From assembly GCA_025331565.1 (NCBI GenBank), contig JAFREQ010000014.1, positions 12,884,001 to 12,948,000 of the forward strand: 64,000 nucleotides of DNA, read 5' to 3'. A program made the position numbers and the translations under genes. This DNA is from Holacanthus passer (taxonomy: Eukaryota; Chordata; Actinopteri; Pomacanthidae). Numbering within the stretch: the stretch's first letter is position 1; every line of letters begins with the position of its first letter. The notes beneath the pieces are model-generated. The model did not search any database. It was not told where the DNA came from and worked only from the letters and a program-made list of their open reading frames with translations. Of this stretch, positions 34,848 to 46,210 are shown in pieces.

Positions 34848-37800
34848 TATCTATTATATGTTAGATGCTTCATGCATTATGCAGAATATGTGCATCCAAA
34901 CAAGCAATTTGCAGAATTTCCAGCTCACCACTTCTGAGTAGTAATTCTCTGTGTGGCCACAACGGCGTAATGAGAAACACACTTCCATGCTCAGTTGATT
35001 CATAAGTCCAAACAATAAAGACAAAGGGTAGCAGGCTTGCCATGTAATCATAAATGACACCTAACATATTATTCTCAGATTTCAGCACATTATCTCCTTA
35101 CCAGACACATCAAAGAGATAGCTATTCTTCTTGTCTTACTGCTGTTGTAATAATGTGTGGTAGGGGGAAAGAAACCGCATCACATCTGCTTTAAATCTCA
35201 TTAACTCAGATGTTAAATTATAGCAATAATTGTTGTGGAAAAAAAAAATCTGAAATGACCTTCATGGTTTAGTTGTAATTGAGAGAGGTATGGTTTTTAG
35301 TCTGGATTGTTTATTGCTTTGTTTGTTTATAATAAGCCCCTAGATTTAGTACCTCTGGGGATCTGCACTTGTGAGGCTAACCTAATATATATTCTGGCTA
35401 ATGAGCGAGCTTCCCACCTTTCTACCTATTCCCATTAATTTCCATTTTGTACCTTTAAAAAGCCATAAATAAAGCCTGCATGCATTAGTAAATGTAGCCG
35501 TCTCCAGTTGCAAGACTGCTGCCAAGCTTTTTATCTACTCCCACAGTGGAGCGGTTGATTCTGAACGCTGTAGGGGTTGGAAGGCCAAAGCACGGCTAAG
35601 TGGCTCCTCTTGACCTCAGAGCTGATCTCCAAACTGTCTGCTCCGACTGCACACGGACAGATTTTTACCCATTCACTCCCACAAAAACAGTCTAATCTCA
35701 TAACACAGCCACAACGCCCTGTCTGTGTGCCATCTCTTTGAATAACACATCCTTTTCTCGCTGCACCCAGCGCTGACATGCTTGACCGTACATTTGCTTT
35801 TGAGATTACTTCTCACTGCTATTATTCATGCCAAATTGAAAAAAAGGGCTGTGAGGATAGTGAGTTGGAAAAATTCAAGATGTGAAAAATTAGCTTGAAT
35901 GACTTGAGAATCTTGTTATTCTGACCTATAATGGATGCGCTTATTCTAGTTATCACTATCTATCTGTAAACTAGATGGCTGAATCATTAGCTTACACACT
36001 GAGAGCAGCCAAGTGTGACCAGAAAATAATTGATTTCTGAATAAGCGTTAGTGCTGAAGGAAAAAAAAAAAAAGATGCCGCTTTGTGCCCCATATTGAGC
36101 ATCTTAATCCGCATGTCATGAATTATCGTGTAGGGAGTTAATTTTTTTTTTTGTTTTACACACCACAAGGCTCTGTTCCCCCTCTCCACCTCCTCTTTTA
36201 GCACAGCAACAACGTGAACGCTGCACCTCCACTAACTCTCCATAGGGTGGCAGCGTGTGGAGGTGAGACAGCCATGTGCTCTGTGTGAAAGGGAGCAGTC
36301 ACTGGCTATTTGAGCAGATTAGCTTAGAGACAGTAACCACACAGGAATCACACACCCCAACCGCCACTCTCTCTTTTGCTTTCATGATCAGGGACCCCAT
36401 ACGCTTTGCTGACAGCTGATCACGTTTCAACACAGTCTCACCCGGCTGGAATAGGATTTTCCTAACTGGATCCAGAGCTGAGCATCCGACACATGTACTG
36501 TTTGTTTATCTTGCTGTGTCTTTGTTCACAAAAGGATTTGCCTGAAATGTAAACTTCCTCTTTTCGCCACAGCCTGCACTCTGTCTCTCTGTGGCCCTCC
36601 TTGGAAATACAGTCTCATTCCTCAGAGCCTGTTCTCAGTGCAGCCACGGCCAGGCTGAACTGCTCTTTTATTCAGATGAATGAGGCCCTGTTTTTGCCTG
36701 GAGAATCACACAAACACAGACAGTCCATGTGAAAATCAGGGCCTCAGTGAAGCAGCATCGAAGGTATTGCGCGAGTGCATTTGTTTGTGTCAGTTTTCAC
36801 TTCCTATAGACGTGAGGTTTTAGCCACACAGAGTTGGTTGATTATTTTCTGGTTCATCAACATTTCACACCCTGAGTTTCTTCTTTCTTCCTCAGCCTTT
36901 TTCTTCATTGCAGCAAGCTGTGAACTAATGGAAAGTGTCGACCTCTCAGAAGTAGTGTGAGCATCTATTAAAAGCTGTTTGTGTGCTGCTCATGTGTGTC
37001 AATGAGCTATCAGCTTTTGTAGTGTTTTATGAAGAGAAAATGCTGTGCTTCCTCTCAATCCATTTGTCTGCCAGGTGACAGCTACCTCCATCTGGAATAA
37101 GGTTTACTTACATTCATCTTTTTTAATATGCAATAGTTTTACCAAATGGCTGCTGCAAGCAAGTTTCACTCTCTTGAGTAGCTTGTGTAGCTTGGCAAAG
37201 AGATTAGGCATATGTAGCCTACAAGTGTCTTGGTTTTCAGAGTGTTGCGAGGCTGCCAAATGTGACTGTGAATAGCTATGTAAACAAGATAGCTATGTGA
37301 GGCTAGACCTTGCACTGATTGCCTAAAGTGAAATACCATTCCTTGGCTTCTCTCACATTTTTACAACTGTGTTAATGATGGCAAATAACGGCTTGCTAGG
37401 TAGCAGCTTAATTACTAGCTGCCTGTTTGGATTGTCTCCAAAGGACATCTTGATATGGCCGTTTGCTTGTACAGAGAAAAGTGTAACCTGTGTTGTTTAA
37501 AGGTCTGTTTTTCCTTTTTGAATTAATGAAACGTTACTCTGTCGAGCTCTGCTCTTTTAGCTCAGGCAACAGTCCTTGAAAACTGTGAATCTTCATATCC
37601 ACAAGCGTGTAGTTAACCATATTTAGTTGAGTAATTTCCTTGAGTTACTTTGTTGGGAGATTGGAAAGGATTGTTTTATTGCTTCCCCTTCTCTCAACCC
37701 GCTCCAGGCAAAGTCTGTGTTTTAATTAGTCGTGTAAGACCCTATTTTCCCTTTGGATTCCCCCAACTTGTAAAGTGCTCTCTTAAGGATCCATGAAGGC

Positions 37801-39539
37801 TAAAAGGGGCAATGAATGATTTGAAGTCAGCTTTTTTTTGCTTGCAGAGAAGAGGGGGGGCTATCAGCACTTGCCGTCAGCATGAGGAACTGTAACTTCA
37901 AGCAGCAGTCACACAGAGTCTTTGTTCTTTATGGATTTAGTACGTGTGGCAAAGAGAGGGTCTCTGCTTTAAAAGCCCCATCTGGAAAAAGCACTGTTCA
38001 AGTTTCTAATATGAGTAGAGGGGCTGTTGTAGATAATACCTGCCTGAGAATGGTAAAACGGTCTCGAGGTTCAATCTTGCACATCCGTTCCCCCCCCCCT
38101 CGTATTATGTTTTGGCAGCAGGGACGTTAGCTGATTGCACTGTAGAGATTTAGTCATGTGTTAAAGTTGAGCTTCTGAAGTACACCCCCACCAGCGCCAC
38201 AACCCAACCCTCCTCTTGGTTTACAAGTCTGTTTTCTTCTCTCAATCCCTTTTTTTTCCCTTCAACTTGTCTGCTCATCCCTGGTGAATGTATTAAATGA
38301 AGTTACTAGATATGAGTGCTTAAGAGGCCAGGGCCTCTGAGGCTTGCCAAGTCTCTCACAGGCTTGGCTCAGTCATCCATGTCACTTTTTTCTGTTGTTT
38401 CAGCTACTGGCTGACTTGCTTGTATAGCCAAGCACTTTCTCTCTTTCTCACCCGCTCTCTGTGTTTGCTGCCTCTGAGTGGCTTGTTTTTCTCCAGTGTG
38501 GAGAAATCAGGCTAAAGCAAACAGTGTGTGTCAGCCACAGCTTTTGTTAAGTATTCATTTTTAATGAGCGTAAGTGGCTACAGAATCCTATAAACCATAA
38601 ATGGAGTAGTCAGACTGGAGAGGAGGGAGGGGGCACGTTGGCCTTTGATTCAGTGGCAGTCTTGCAGTCTTTTTGTTTAGTAACACTTGTACTAATTATG
38701 CTTGATGTGGATGAAGAAAACATATTTCAGAATGATAGTTTGTGTTGCTTTATTGTGCCAGTTTTTTCTTCCCTCACACGCCCCCTCTGGTTTTGTTAGC
38801 TCTTACAAGGAATTGTTCTCCTTTAATAATCTTTTGGAAAAAGAGCGTCGCAGAAAAGTGTCATTTTTCTCTTTCGAGCAGCGTGCGGCTCTGTTAGATT
38901 TCATTTTCCTCTGAATTCAGAATGAGGCACCAAGTAACCAGTTTTTGTTCTGTCGGGATCGAAGGCACTGTAGCTGTAAGGGGGGTGTTGCTCAGGGAAA
39001 AGGTATTGTGATGGGCCGTTTGAATGCTGAACAGAATTGAATAGACACAGTCAGCTTCCCAGATACATGCTTAGGCCTGTAGAATGTGGAGTGCTTTGCT
39101 TGTAACTGCACCGGTTGTCTCCTTTCATTATCGGTTAATGGTGCCCAACTTGACAGAGCCATGTGATAAACAGTGGAGCTGTGAAATCCTGGAGGTGGAG
39201 TTCTCGTCTGCCTGATAATGGGATCTCATCTGCCAGGGAGGGGAGCCTGCCTCGCCAGCCAATCCAGCTTCCCTCAGCACTGCCTTCAGAAAGGATTCAC
39301 TGCACTCACCCTTCACTGCTGTCTTGGCCCGACTTAAGCTTCACAAACCTACTGAAAACGCTGGCGTTTGACTGGTTTCTTCCTGTAACACGCGGTGGAA
39401 TCATTTATGGAGCCTGAAATATCATTGTCTTCCTTCTTAAAGGCTTTGATTGCGCATTAGAAACAGAGAGACAAGCATTTCCGCCTCCTTATCAATCTTG
39501 GATCCTTTGAATGTTTGTGTAACTCAGGAAAGGAAGCAG

Positions 39540-39541
<2 letters not shown>
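34843..39541 (+). other. rere: presumed rere intron
   Basis: No gene, RNA or mobile element recognised; short homopolymer runs (A at 36060, T at 36141, C at 38091). Confidence 0.55.

Positions 39542-39596
<55 letters not shown>
39542..39596. repeat. (TG)n microsatellite
   Basis: About 27 TG units, perfect. Confidence 0.95.
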
Positions 39597-39600
<4 letters not shown>

Positions 39601-40569
39601 ATCATAAACATTGACCTTGTGAAATGTATACATGCTGTGATAAGGGAGGAGCTGTGGGGTTAGGTTACTATGTGGAGGGTGGGGGTACGACTTCTCAGGA
39701 CAGTTGCCTCAGGAGCTGGGAAAGGTTTTACCAGCACTTTGTTACACCCCCCTCCTCCTCCAACTCCCTATTGAAATGAAGACGACCAACATGGTTTGTA
39801 GCACAATGAAGGACCCCCTGCACACCACCCTCAACTCAATTGCTATTGATCCTTACAGCCTGTCTTTCCTGCTGCCCGGCTTTAGTGCAAAAAAAAAAGA
39901 GCCCAATGTGCAAACTATTTGCTTTGGTTAATTGGATTTTGACAGTGATCCAATATCATGTTCAAGACAATGAAAATGTGTCAAGCTACTCGCTCAGTGA
40001 AATGGAAATCATCCTATTAATTTATAACTTAATGTGGTCCATCTTTGTTTTCCCCGCTCCTCTAATATGTGTGAGGGAGAATGACAGATTTTTTTTTAAT
40101 GAAAATAAATGCAATATTTTCTCAAGAGTCATCATATCAGCCGATAAAGGCTTTAAAATGAAATATAGATATTGGCCCTAAATGAACATTTCTCAATAAG
40201 ATGATGCTTTAATTATGCACACATGACATAGGGTTTTTTTAGTGTTAGCCACATAGTTATTTTCAATGATTGCTCAGTGTTGGTCACGCTAAGAGGAGCC
40301 AAATCTCATCCCTTCAATGCTACAAATTTAGTTGATCATCTTAAGAGCCGTTATCCCAATCATGATGAATTTGTGAAGAACAAAGAAACGGACACCAGCA
40401 ACTGTCAGCAGTAGTTTTATTATTTTGCCCAGTTTACATTTTGAAATGAATTGTATTTTATGTCTGCATCTGCCATCATGATAAAATAATATGAAATTAG
40501 GTGGAAAAAATATGTGCATATATCAATACGGCAAAAATGAATGAAAATATCTGCAAAAATCAAATATTT
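39597..40569 (+). other. rere: presumed rere intron
   Basis: AT-rich intron; no feature recognised. Confidence 0.5.
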
Positions 40570-40860
40570 TGGATCCCTAATAGTTTCCACCACTAAAGGA
40601 CACAGAATGAGCGCTGAGACCTTGGGAAATAACCCGGATCACATTTGGATGAGATGTGTGCGGGCTGGCCATTAAAATCAGCATCCCAAATATTGCTAAT
40701 GGACTATTCACATTATCATCCCTGCTTGTTCCTGCCTTTTTAATGGGTGGGGTGATTAATTCATTATCCAAAAAATGCAAATTAGCTCCACAAGCTTGTG
40801 CAGCGTTCAAGTCGCTCTCCAGCAGATGCACATAGCAATATTTTTCAAATCAGCATTTCA
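40570..40860. promoter_or_regulatory. candidate conserved regulatory block with octamer site
   Basis: It contains a perfect POU octamer ATGCAAAT at 40775-40782, directly followed by TAGC, next to GGTGATTAATTCATTATCC. Other AT-core motifs include TGGCCATTAAAATC and ATTGCTAATGG. Repeat-free and about 600-900 bp upstream of the CpG-rich candidate promoter. Function inferred from motifs. Confidence 0.35.
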
Positions 40861-40962
40861 GATTTATTTATTTATTTGCAGCCATTGAAACATGTTACTG
40901 CTGCATTGTGCAAAGAGAAAAAAAAAACAACAACTAATGAGCCATTCCAGTATTTACAAGGC

Positions 40963-40987
40963 ACTACTACTACTACTACTACTACTA
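40963..40987. repeat. (ACT)n trinucleotide repeat
   Basis: About eight ACT units. Confidence 0.9.
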
Positions 40988-41299
40988 GCTTTCATTGTCT
41001 GGCTTTAGTGTTTCAGTCACATTCCCATAAGCGTTACCATTGATCGGTTGATCACTTTGGCTGCAAACACACACACACACACGGTGCAAGCAGCGTTTCC
41101 CTGCAGGGTCTGCCATCAATCAACCACCACCACCACCTCCTCCTCCACCCCTTTTGTCCCTGCCGATTATTTGAATCCAGTCCATGTTTTTGTTTCGCTC
41201 GGATTTTTTTTTTCCTCTCTTTCTTTTTTTTGTATGGAGTGTGGTCGGGGTAAATTCTCCTTCACTAGTGTCTGGATAAAGAAAGACTAGGTCAGCCAT

Positions 41300-41460
41300 G
41301 TGGATGCGTCTGTTGAACAGCTGAAGAGGAGGGAGGAGGAGGAGGAGGGGAGCGATAGAGGGGGAGAGTGTGTGTGTGTGCATAGGAAAGAGAGAGACAG
41401 AGGGGGGAGAGAGAGAGAGAGAGCGTGTGTATGTGTGTGGAAAAAGGAAGCGGAGCCTGT
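41300..41460. repeat. purine-rich GGA/GA/GT low-complexity tract
   Basis: AGGAGGAGG, GAGAGAGAGA and short GTGTGT runs on one strand, immediately upstream of the CpG-rich candidate exon. A GA-rich promoter-proximal tract is a likely reading. Confidence 0.75.
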
Positions 41461-41469
41461 AAACGGTGA

Positions 41470-41903
41470 ACTCACTGGTTTCCTACCTCGAAACAACTAC
41501 AGGCGCTGTTACTTCTTTCCATGTGGACTCTTATCATCGACGGCAACAACAACGCGGCCAAAAGGGAGCAGGAGCCGCTTCGAGGAGGGGGGGGGGAGGA
41601 CTAGTTCACGTTATAGTGCCTTTTTCTTTTTCTTTTTTTTTTCTTTTCTTTTGATCGTCGATTTCGGAGTCCATCAGTAAAGTGAAACCGTCTTTTGTTG
41701 AAGCTCGCCTCAGAGGCTCCGTGCGGGCAGCGGGGTGAAAGAAAACAAGTGTCCGCCTTTCGCGTCGCTCTGTCCCGGTTCTTGGATCTGTGGCCCAGCT
41801 TGGCTCAAGTTCGGTGGGTCATCTCGGGAGAGGATCGCGGTTTGTTTTTTTTTTTTCAACTTGTTTGCAGTCTCTGGGACTCCAAGAATCACCAGACTGG
41901 CGG
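41470..41903 (+). promoter_or_regulatory. rere: candidate rere promoter and first non-coding exon, CpG-rich
   Basis: This is the most CpG-dense stretch in the intronic part of the window (for example GATCGTCGATTTCGG, CTTTCGCGTCGCTC, GGATCGCGG). It ends at a strong donor GTGAGT at 41904. There is no open frame with recognisable protein, consistent with a 5' UTR exon. A polypyrimidine run and TTGTTTGCAG ending at 41870 could alternatively serve as acceptor for a 33-nt exon. Splicing from 41903 to the rere coding exon acceptor at 59373 is the natural prediction. A different transcript using this start cannot be excluded. Confidence 0.6.
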
Positions 41904-44900
41904 GTGAGTAGTTGAATACAAAAAAAAAAAGATTGCAGGACGGTTGTGGTCTGAAGAGGAGGAGGAGGATGAAGGGGGGTGCAGGCAGGGGGAGCACTGT
42001 GTGGTTGATTTAAAAAAAAAAAAAAAAATGTAGGCAATAGTGTTGACTAAAGCTGGATGGCACTTAGACTTTGACCTAAAAGTGTCTCAGATGTGTTTAT
42101 ACTCGCAGTAGGAAGCGTGTGTGACCTCCAGTTGGATGTTTTTGAGAGCTGAAAGTTGGCTGCATTGTTGTAAAACTTGGCTCAGTCTGGATGGTTGGAG
42201 CAGGACCCTGAAGCCACCTCCATGACCCTGCCCCCCCCAACCTTCAAGCCTGGAGCAGGACTTTAGCAGCTCATGGATTTAAAGTGAGAGGAAAACAAAG
42301 GGAGAGTTTCAGATGGCAGGAAACATGCATCAAAGATTTAAGAACTACTTTTATATGTGTGTGTGTTCAATCAATCTAGTTGTAGGAAAGAAAAGTTGGA
42401 CTGGGAAAAATGTTGAAATAGATCTTGATGAGTCAGTGGCACACATATATTAGATGGGTGGGATTCCCCCCCACAACACACACACACAAGTTTCACATAA
42501 TGGATCTGCTGTTGGATTTACAGCCTTGCTCGTGTCATAAATTGATTATTGGACTGTAATAATGGAAAGTAGTGGAGTCTTTTTTTTGAAAGAAGGGTAG
42601 GGGGCAGTGTGTGTGAGACAGGCTGAACCAGTTGCAAACTGTTGAAGGACCACCAAATTAACTTGACTTCCCCCTTTCAGCACCCCAGAGGCTATGAACT
42701 CTGGCCCAAGCACATGCAGCTCTCACTGGGTGGGGGGGGAATCTGTGCCTCTTGTTGAAAAGAGCAAGGGGGGCTGGCTGGTGGGATGTGTGTGTTTAGA
42801 AAGAGGGGGGGCAGCTTAGGATTTGAAAGCAGACTACAGTTATTTGTCTGACAGACAGCTTATCTAATGTTTTCCACTTATAATAGAAGGTGGAGGATGG
42901 CTTGTTTACTTAAATCACTGTAACATTGGTCGTACTAAGTCATAAAGTGAGTCTGCATGTGACTCCAGTCAGAAGCTGGATCCGCAGGGTATGTGGCCAC
43001 ATAAGCACAAAGAAAGCTTCTGCCCTGAAACAAGATTCGAATCAAGGAAGGGGGGGGGGAGGCAGTGCTTGCCTTCAATCTTTGGCCATATAAAAACAAT
43101 CCCTTCCTGCAATCCTTGCTCCTGCCTTTTTCACTGAGCTATTACACGGACTCAGATGTTGCATCGTTAATTGTGAGGAGCTAATCTCCACCATGCCCAG
43201 CTTCCTGTGGTATTTTTTTGTGGTCCTCCTGCTAGCTGAGGAGTGACCTCTAGCTTAATGATTCAGATGTGATTAATCCACTTGAGTGGGACGACAGTGC
43301 ACAGGCTAATGTATGGAACAAGCGCAGATAATGGATGGTCGCTGGAACATAAAGGGCATTTGTTCTGTGTAAAAAAAAATTTTGTTCAAACATTTGAGGC
43401 TCCTCCAGTTTTCAAAGTCATGCGAATGTGAATATGATACATTATATAAGTCATGAGGTGCAATTAGAGTTAAAATGTTAACAGTGGTTTTCTTTCTTGG
43501 TGTTCCTCTGAGTCACCTCTCTGAACAATGCTGAACTGTCAGTCGGTGCTCTCTAATCTTCGATTTAGACGTCATTAACAGATGGAGTGCGAAGATTTTA
43601 CAACAAGCCTCACTTCTCTTTTTATTGATGATTTTCATTTGACGTCACTTGTCAAATGAGTTTATTTGCAATATGGCATCAACAAGCCAAAGCACTGCCC
43701 TCATATGAGGCCTTTTCGGTTCTTTGTCTGGTCACTCAGCTTTTAGACCATAATTGTTTTCTCTGTTGTTTGGTGGTTACTGAAACAGGAAGAGGATTGG
43801 CCCTTTTATGAGAGTGTCTCTGAAATGGTAACCAGTAGTGTGACAGAAATCATTTCGGTTATGTGGGTAAAGTGCAATCACAGTCATAATCTCAGCCTAC
43901 AGTGTCATGCGGGAAAACTTGCAGAGCTTGTCTTTCTGAACACATTTTGAAATAGCATGTTCCTCGCTTCCCCCAGAGAGTTAGGGATATCCATTCAGTT
44001 TCACTACTTGTGGATTGAATGAAAGAGGAAGTGGTCAGCCCTCTTAATGGAGTTGTACACAAGAGCCTGAGTTGTTTTGCGGTGTGGGATTTGTTTTTGG
44101 AAAAAGAGCACAGAGGTTGCTATGAGATGAGAATATAGCAGGCTAAATCTTAATGATGTACACACTGCCACGCTATTGTTGGTATCACTTCACATCATCT
44201 CCATTCACAGTGCTTCATACCAGTGTCTGTAGGAAATTAAATCTGATGTGCAATTTGATCTGGGTCTGAGTCCACAGTCTGTGTTGTTGATTCATGTAAA
44301 CCAAGGGGAAGCATAGTAGCGGTGTGAGTCACCCACCCCCCCTCACAAACACAAGTCTCACCGCTGACAAGGTACGGAGAGCTAGTAAACATTCAGCTCA
44401 CATGCAGGCGCGTGTATGAGTGTCACCTCTGAGGAATCTGAGGGGCGATATCCGGATCAAAGAGGCTGTTTCCGACCATACAGAGAGGGAGATGCTTCAT
44501 AGAGTGAGGCTGTAACGGCTGTCTAGCTGCTCAGAGGCGGCTGAATGTTTGACAGGGCATTGGAAAAACGTTATTTAATCTGCTCGCATGATGGTCCTCA
44601 CTGGGATTGCACCACGCTGCGTCTCTGCCCCCTCTTTTCCTCCCTGTGTCAAGATGATGGCAGTTGCTCGCTGGTAGAAAAACACTCAGCAGTTATCTGT
44701 GTGTTTTGTTTTTCAACCGTATGATGTAATGCATATAGAATAAGAGCAAATGTAATTGATGCGATGTTTGGTGGGCCTCTAATTTTCTTTCTAATGAGTG
44801 AGTCTGCTGGCGTCTTTATCTTTAATAGTCTGAATGACTTAACTGTATTCTATTGCAATCACAAACAATTGTAATTATAATAAGCCACATAAATGAACAT

Positions 44901-45840
44901 ATGTGATATTTGACCCACTCAAAAGCAAACACTTTGTAAGACGTTCACATAAATGTACGTAAATTACACCTTTTCCTTTTTGGTTGTGTGAGTGTCATTT
45001 GACTGCATATGTCTCAGCAACACAAAAGGTGTCATTCGCAGTTATCCTCCCACTTTTGACCCCCAACAATACAGAAATGCGAGAGCCACCTTGTCATAAA
45101 GCCAGGCGGAAAATCAATGAGAAGTCATGGCTTCCATACCATTGTTGGTGTCATTTCCACCCCCCTAAACAGAAGCAGACTCATGGTTTTGAGCAGCCAC
45201 CATAAATCCCTTCAGGTCTTGTTGATTCTTTTGACAGGTTTCATTTCCAAATGGAACAAGCCAACTCGGCACTTCCTGACATATTGTCCTTGCAGATAGT
45301 GGTTTACCAGTGACGCATTTAGAATACATTAGCTACTGATTGACATAGTACACATGAAACACTGCTAAGGAGGCAGTACCCTCTGGTGGGTGACTACTGA
45401 AATAGAGAGTGATGAAGGACTGGAGAGGTGCTTTGATTGTTCACAGAAAATTCCATCTAATTTGTTGTGTGCACAGAGGAAGAGCCTATATCTTTAATTA
45501 ACATAAACCTCAGGAGCCAGCGATGAGTGAGAAATTGGGATAATTGAAAATAGGTCCTGTCTCCGTTTCCTCCTCTCTGCCTGTACATCCTTAAAGCAGC
45601 TGAGCCCATCGGAGGGCACTTTCACACATGTTAAGTGGGGGGACATCTGGCCTCGTTAATTCAGTGCATGGTCATAAAGTGGAATGGCGGTCCCCACAGG
45701 GCCGCCTGCTCTGAACACCGTCAGATGGAGCCTGTGTGTCCTAGCTGCCTCCTCATCCTCCCTGTTGACTGTCCCTCTGACACCAGCTCTGACACTTGAA
45801 CAAGAACGTCCTCGCAATCCCGCTATGATGCTTAAACCCT
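41904..45840 (+). other. rere: rere intron after the CpG-rich exon
   Basis: Poly-A runs at 41921 and 42011, G-rich patches at about 42728 and 43049, then ordinary AT-rich intron. No gene seen. Confidence 0.55.
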
Positions 45841-46210
45841 GGAGGTGTAACGATACGTGTGTTCATCCTAAACTGTTCGGTGCTCGGTTTGGTAGGCAAC
45901 TGCCTCACCTCTGTACTTTTTGTTCCCAATTACATTTACATCCCAAATGTTTTAGAACCCAGGTTTTACCCAGAATGTTTTGCTGTGTATCAGCTGCGTG
46001 CTAGTCAGTTTACCACGGTTCTTCAAGCTCATATAGTGTCGCATCTCCACTGTGTGAGAGCATTAACGTTTTCTGGTTAGTTGCGGCAAAAATGGACAGC
46101 AATGAGCGTCAAACTGTGTGCCAACTGAAGTCAGGTTTGACTATGGAAACATTTCGAATGTGTCATTTGGGCCGGCATCACCTGAATGTGTCAACCAGCA
46201 GAATGAGACA
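45841..46210 (+). mobile_element. decayed hAT-like DNA transposon fragment
   Basis: It begins GGAGGTGTAACGATACG, resembling the terminal GGGTGTAACGATAC of teleost hAT elements, followed by GTTCGGTGCTCGGTTTGG. About 300 bp in, after an ATG at 46092, the reading CHLGRHHLNVST (near 46159-46195) resembles the HL-x-RHHP-x-V end of a BED zinc finger at a hAT transposase N-terminus. No right terminus or transposase body was found, so it is a truncated, inactive relic. Confidence 0.4.
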
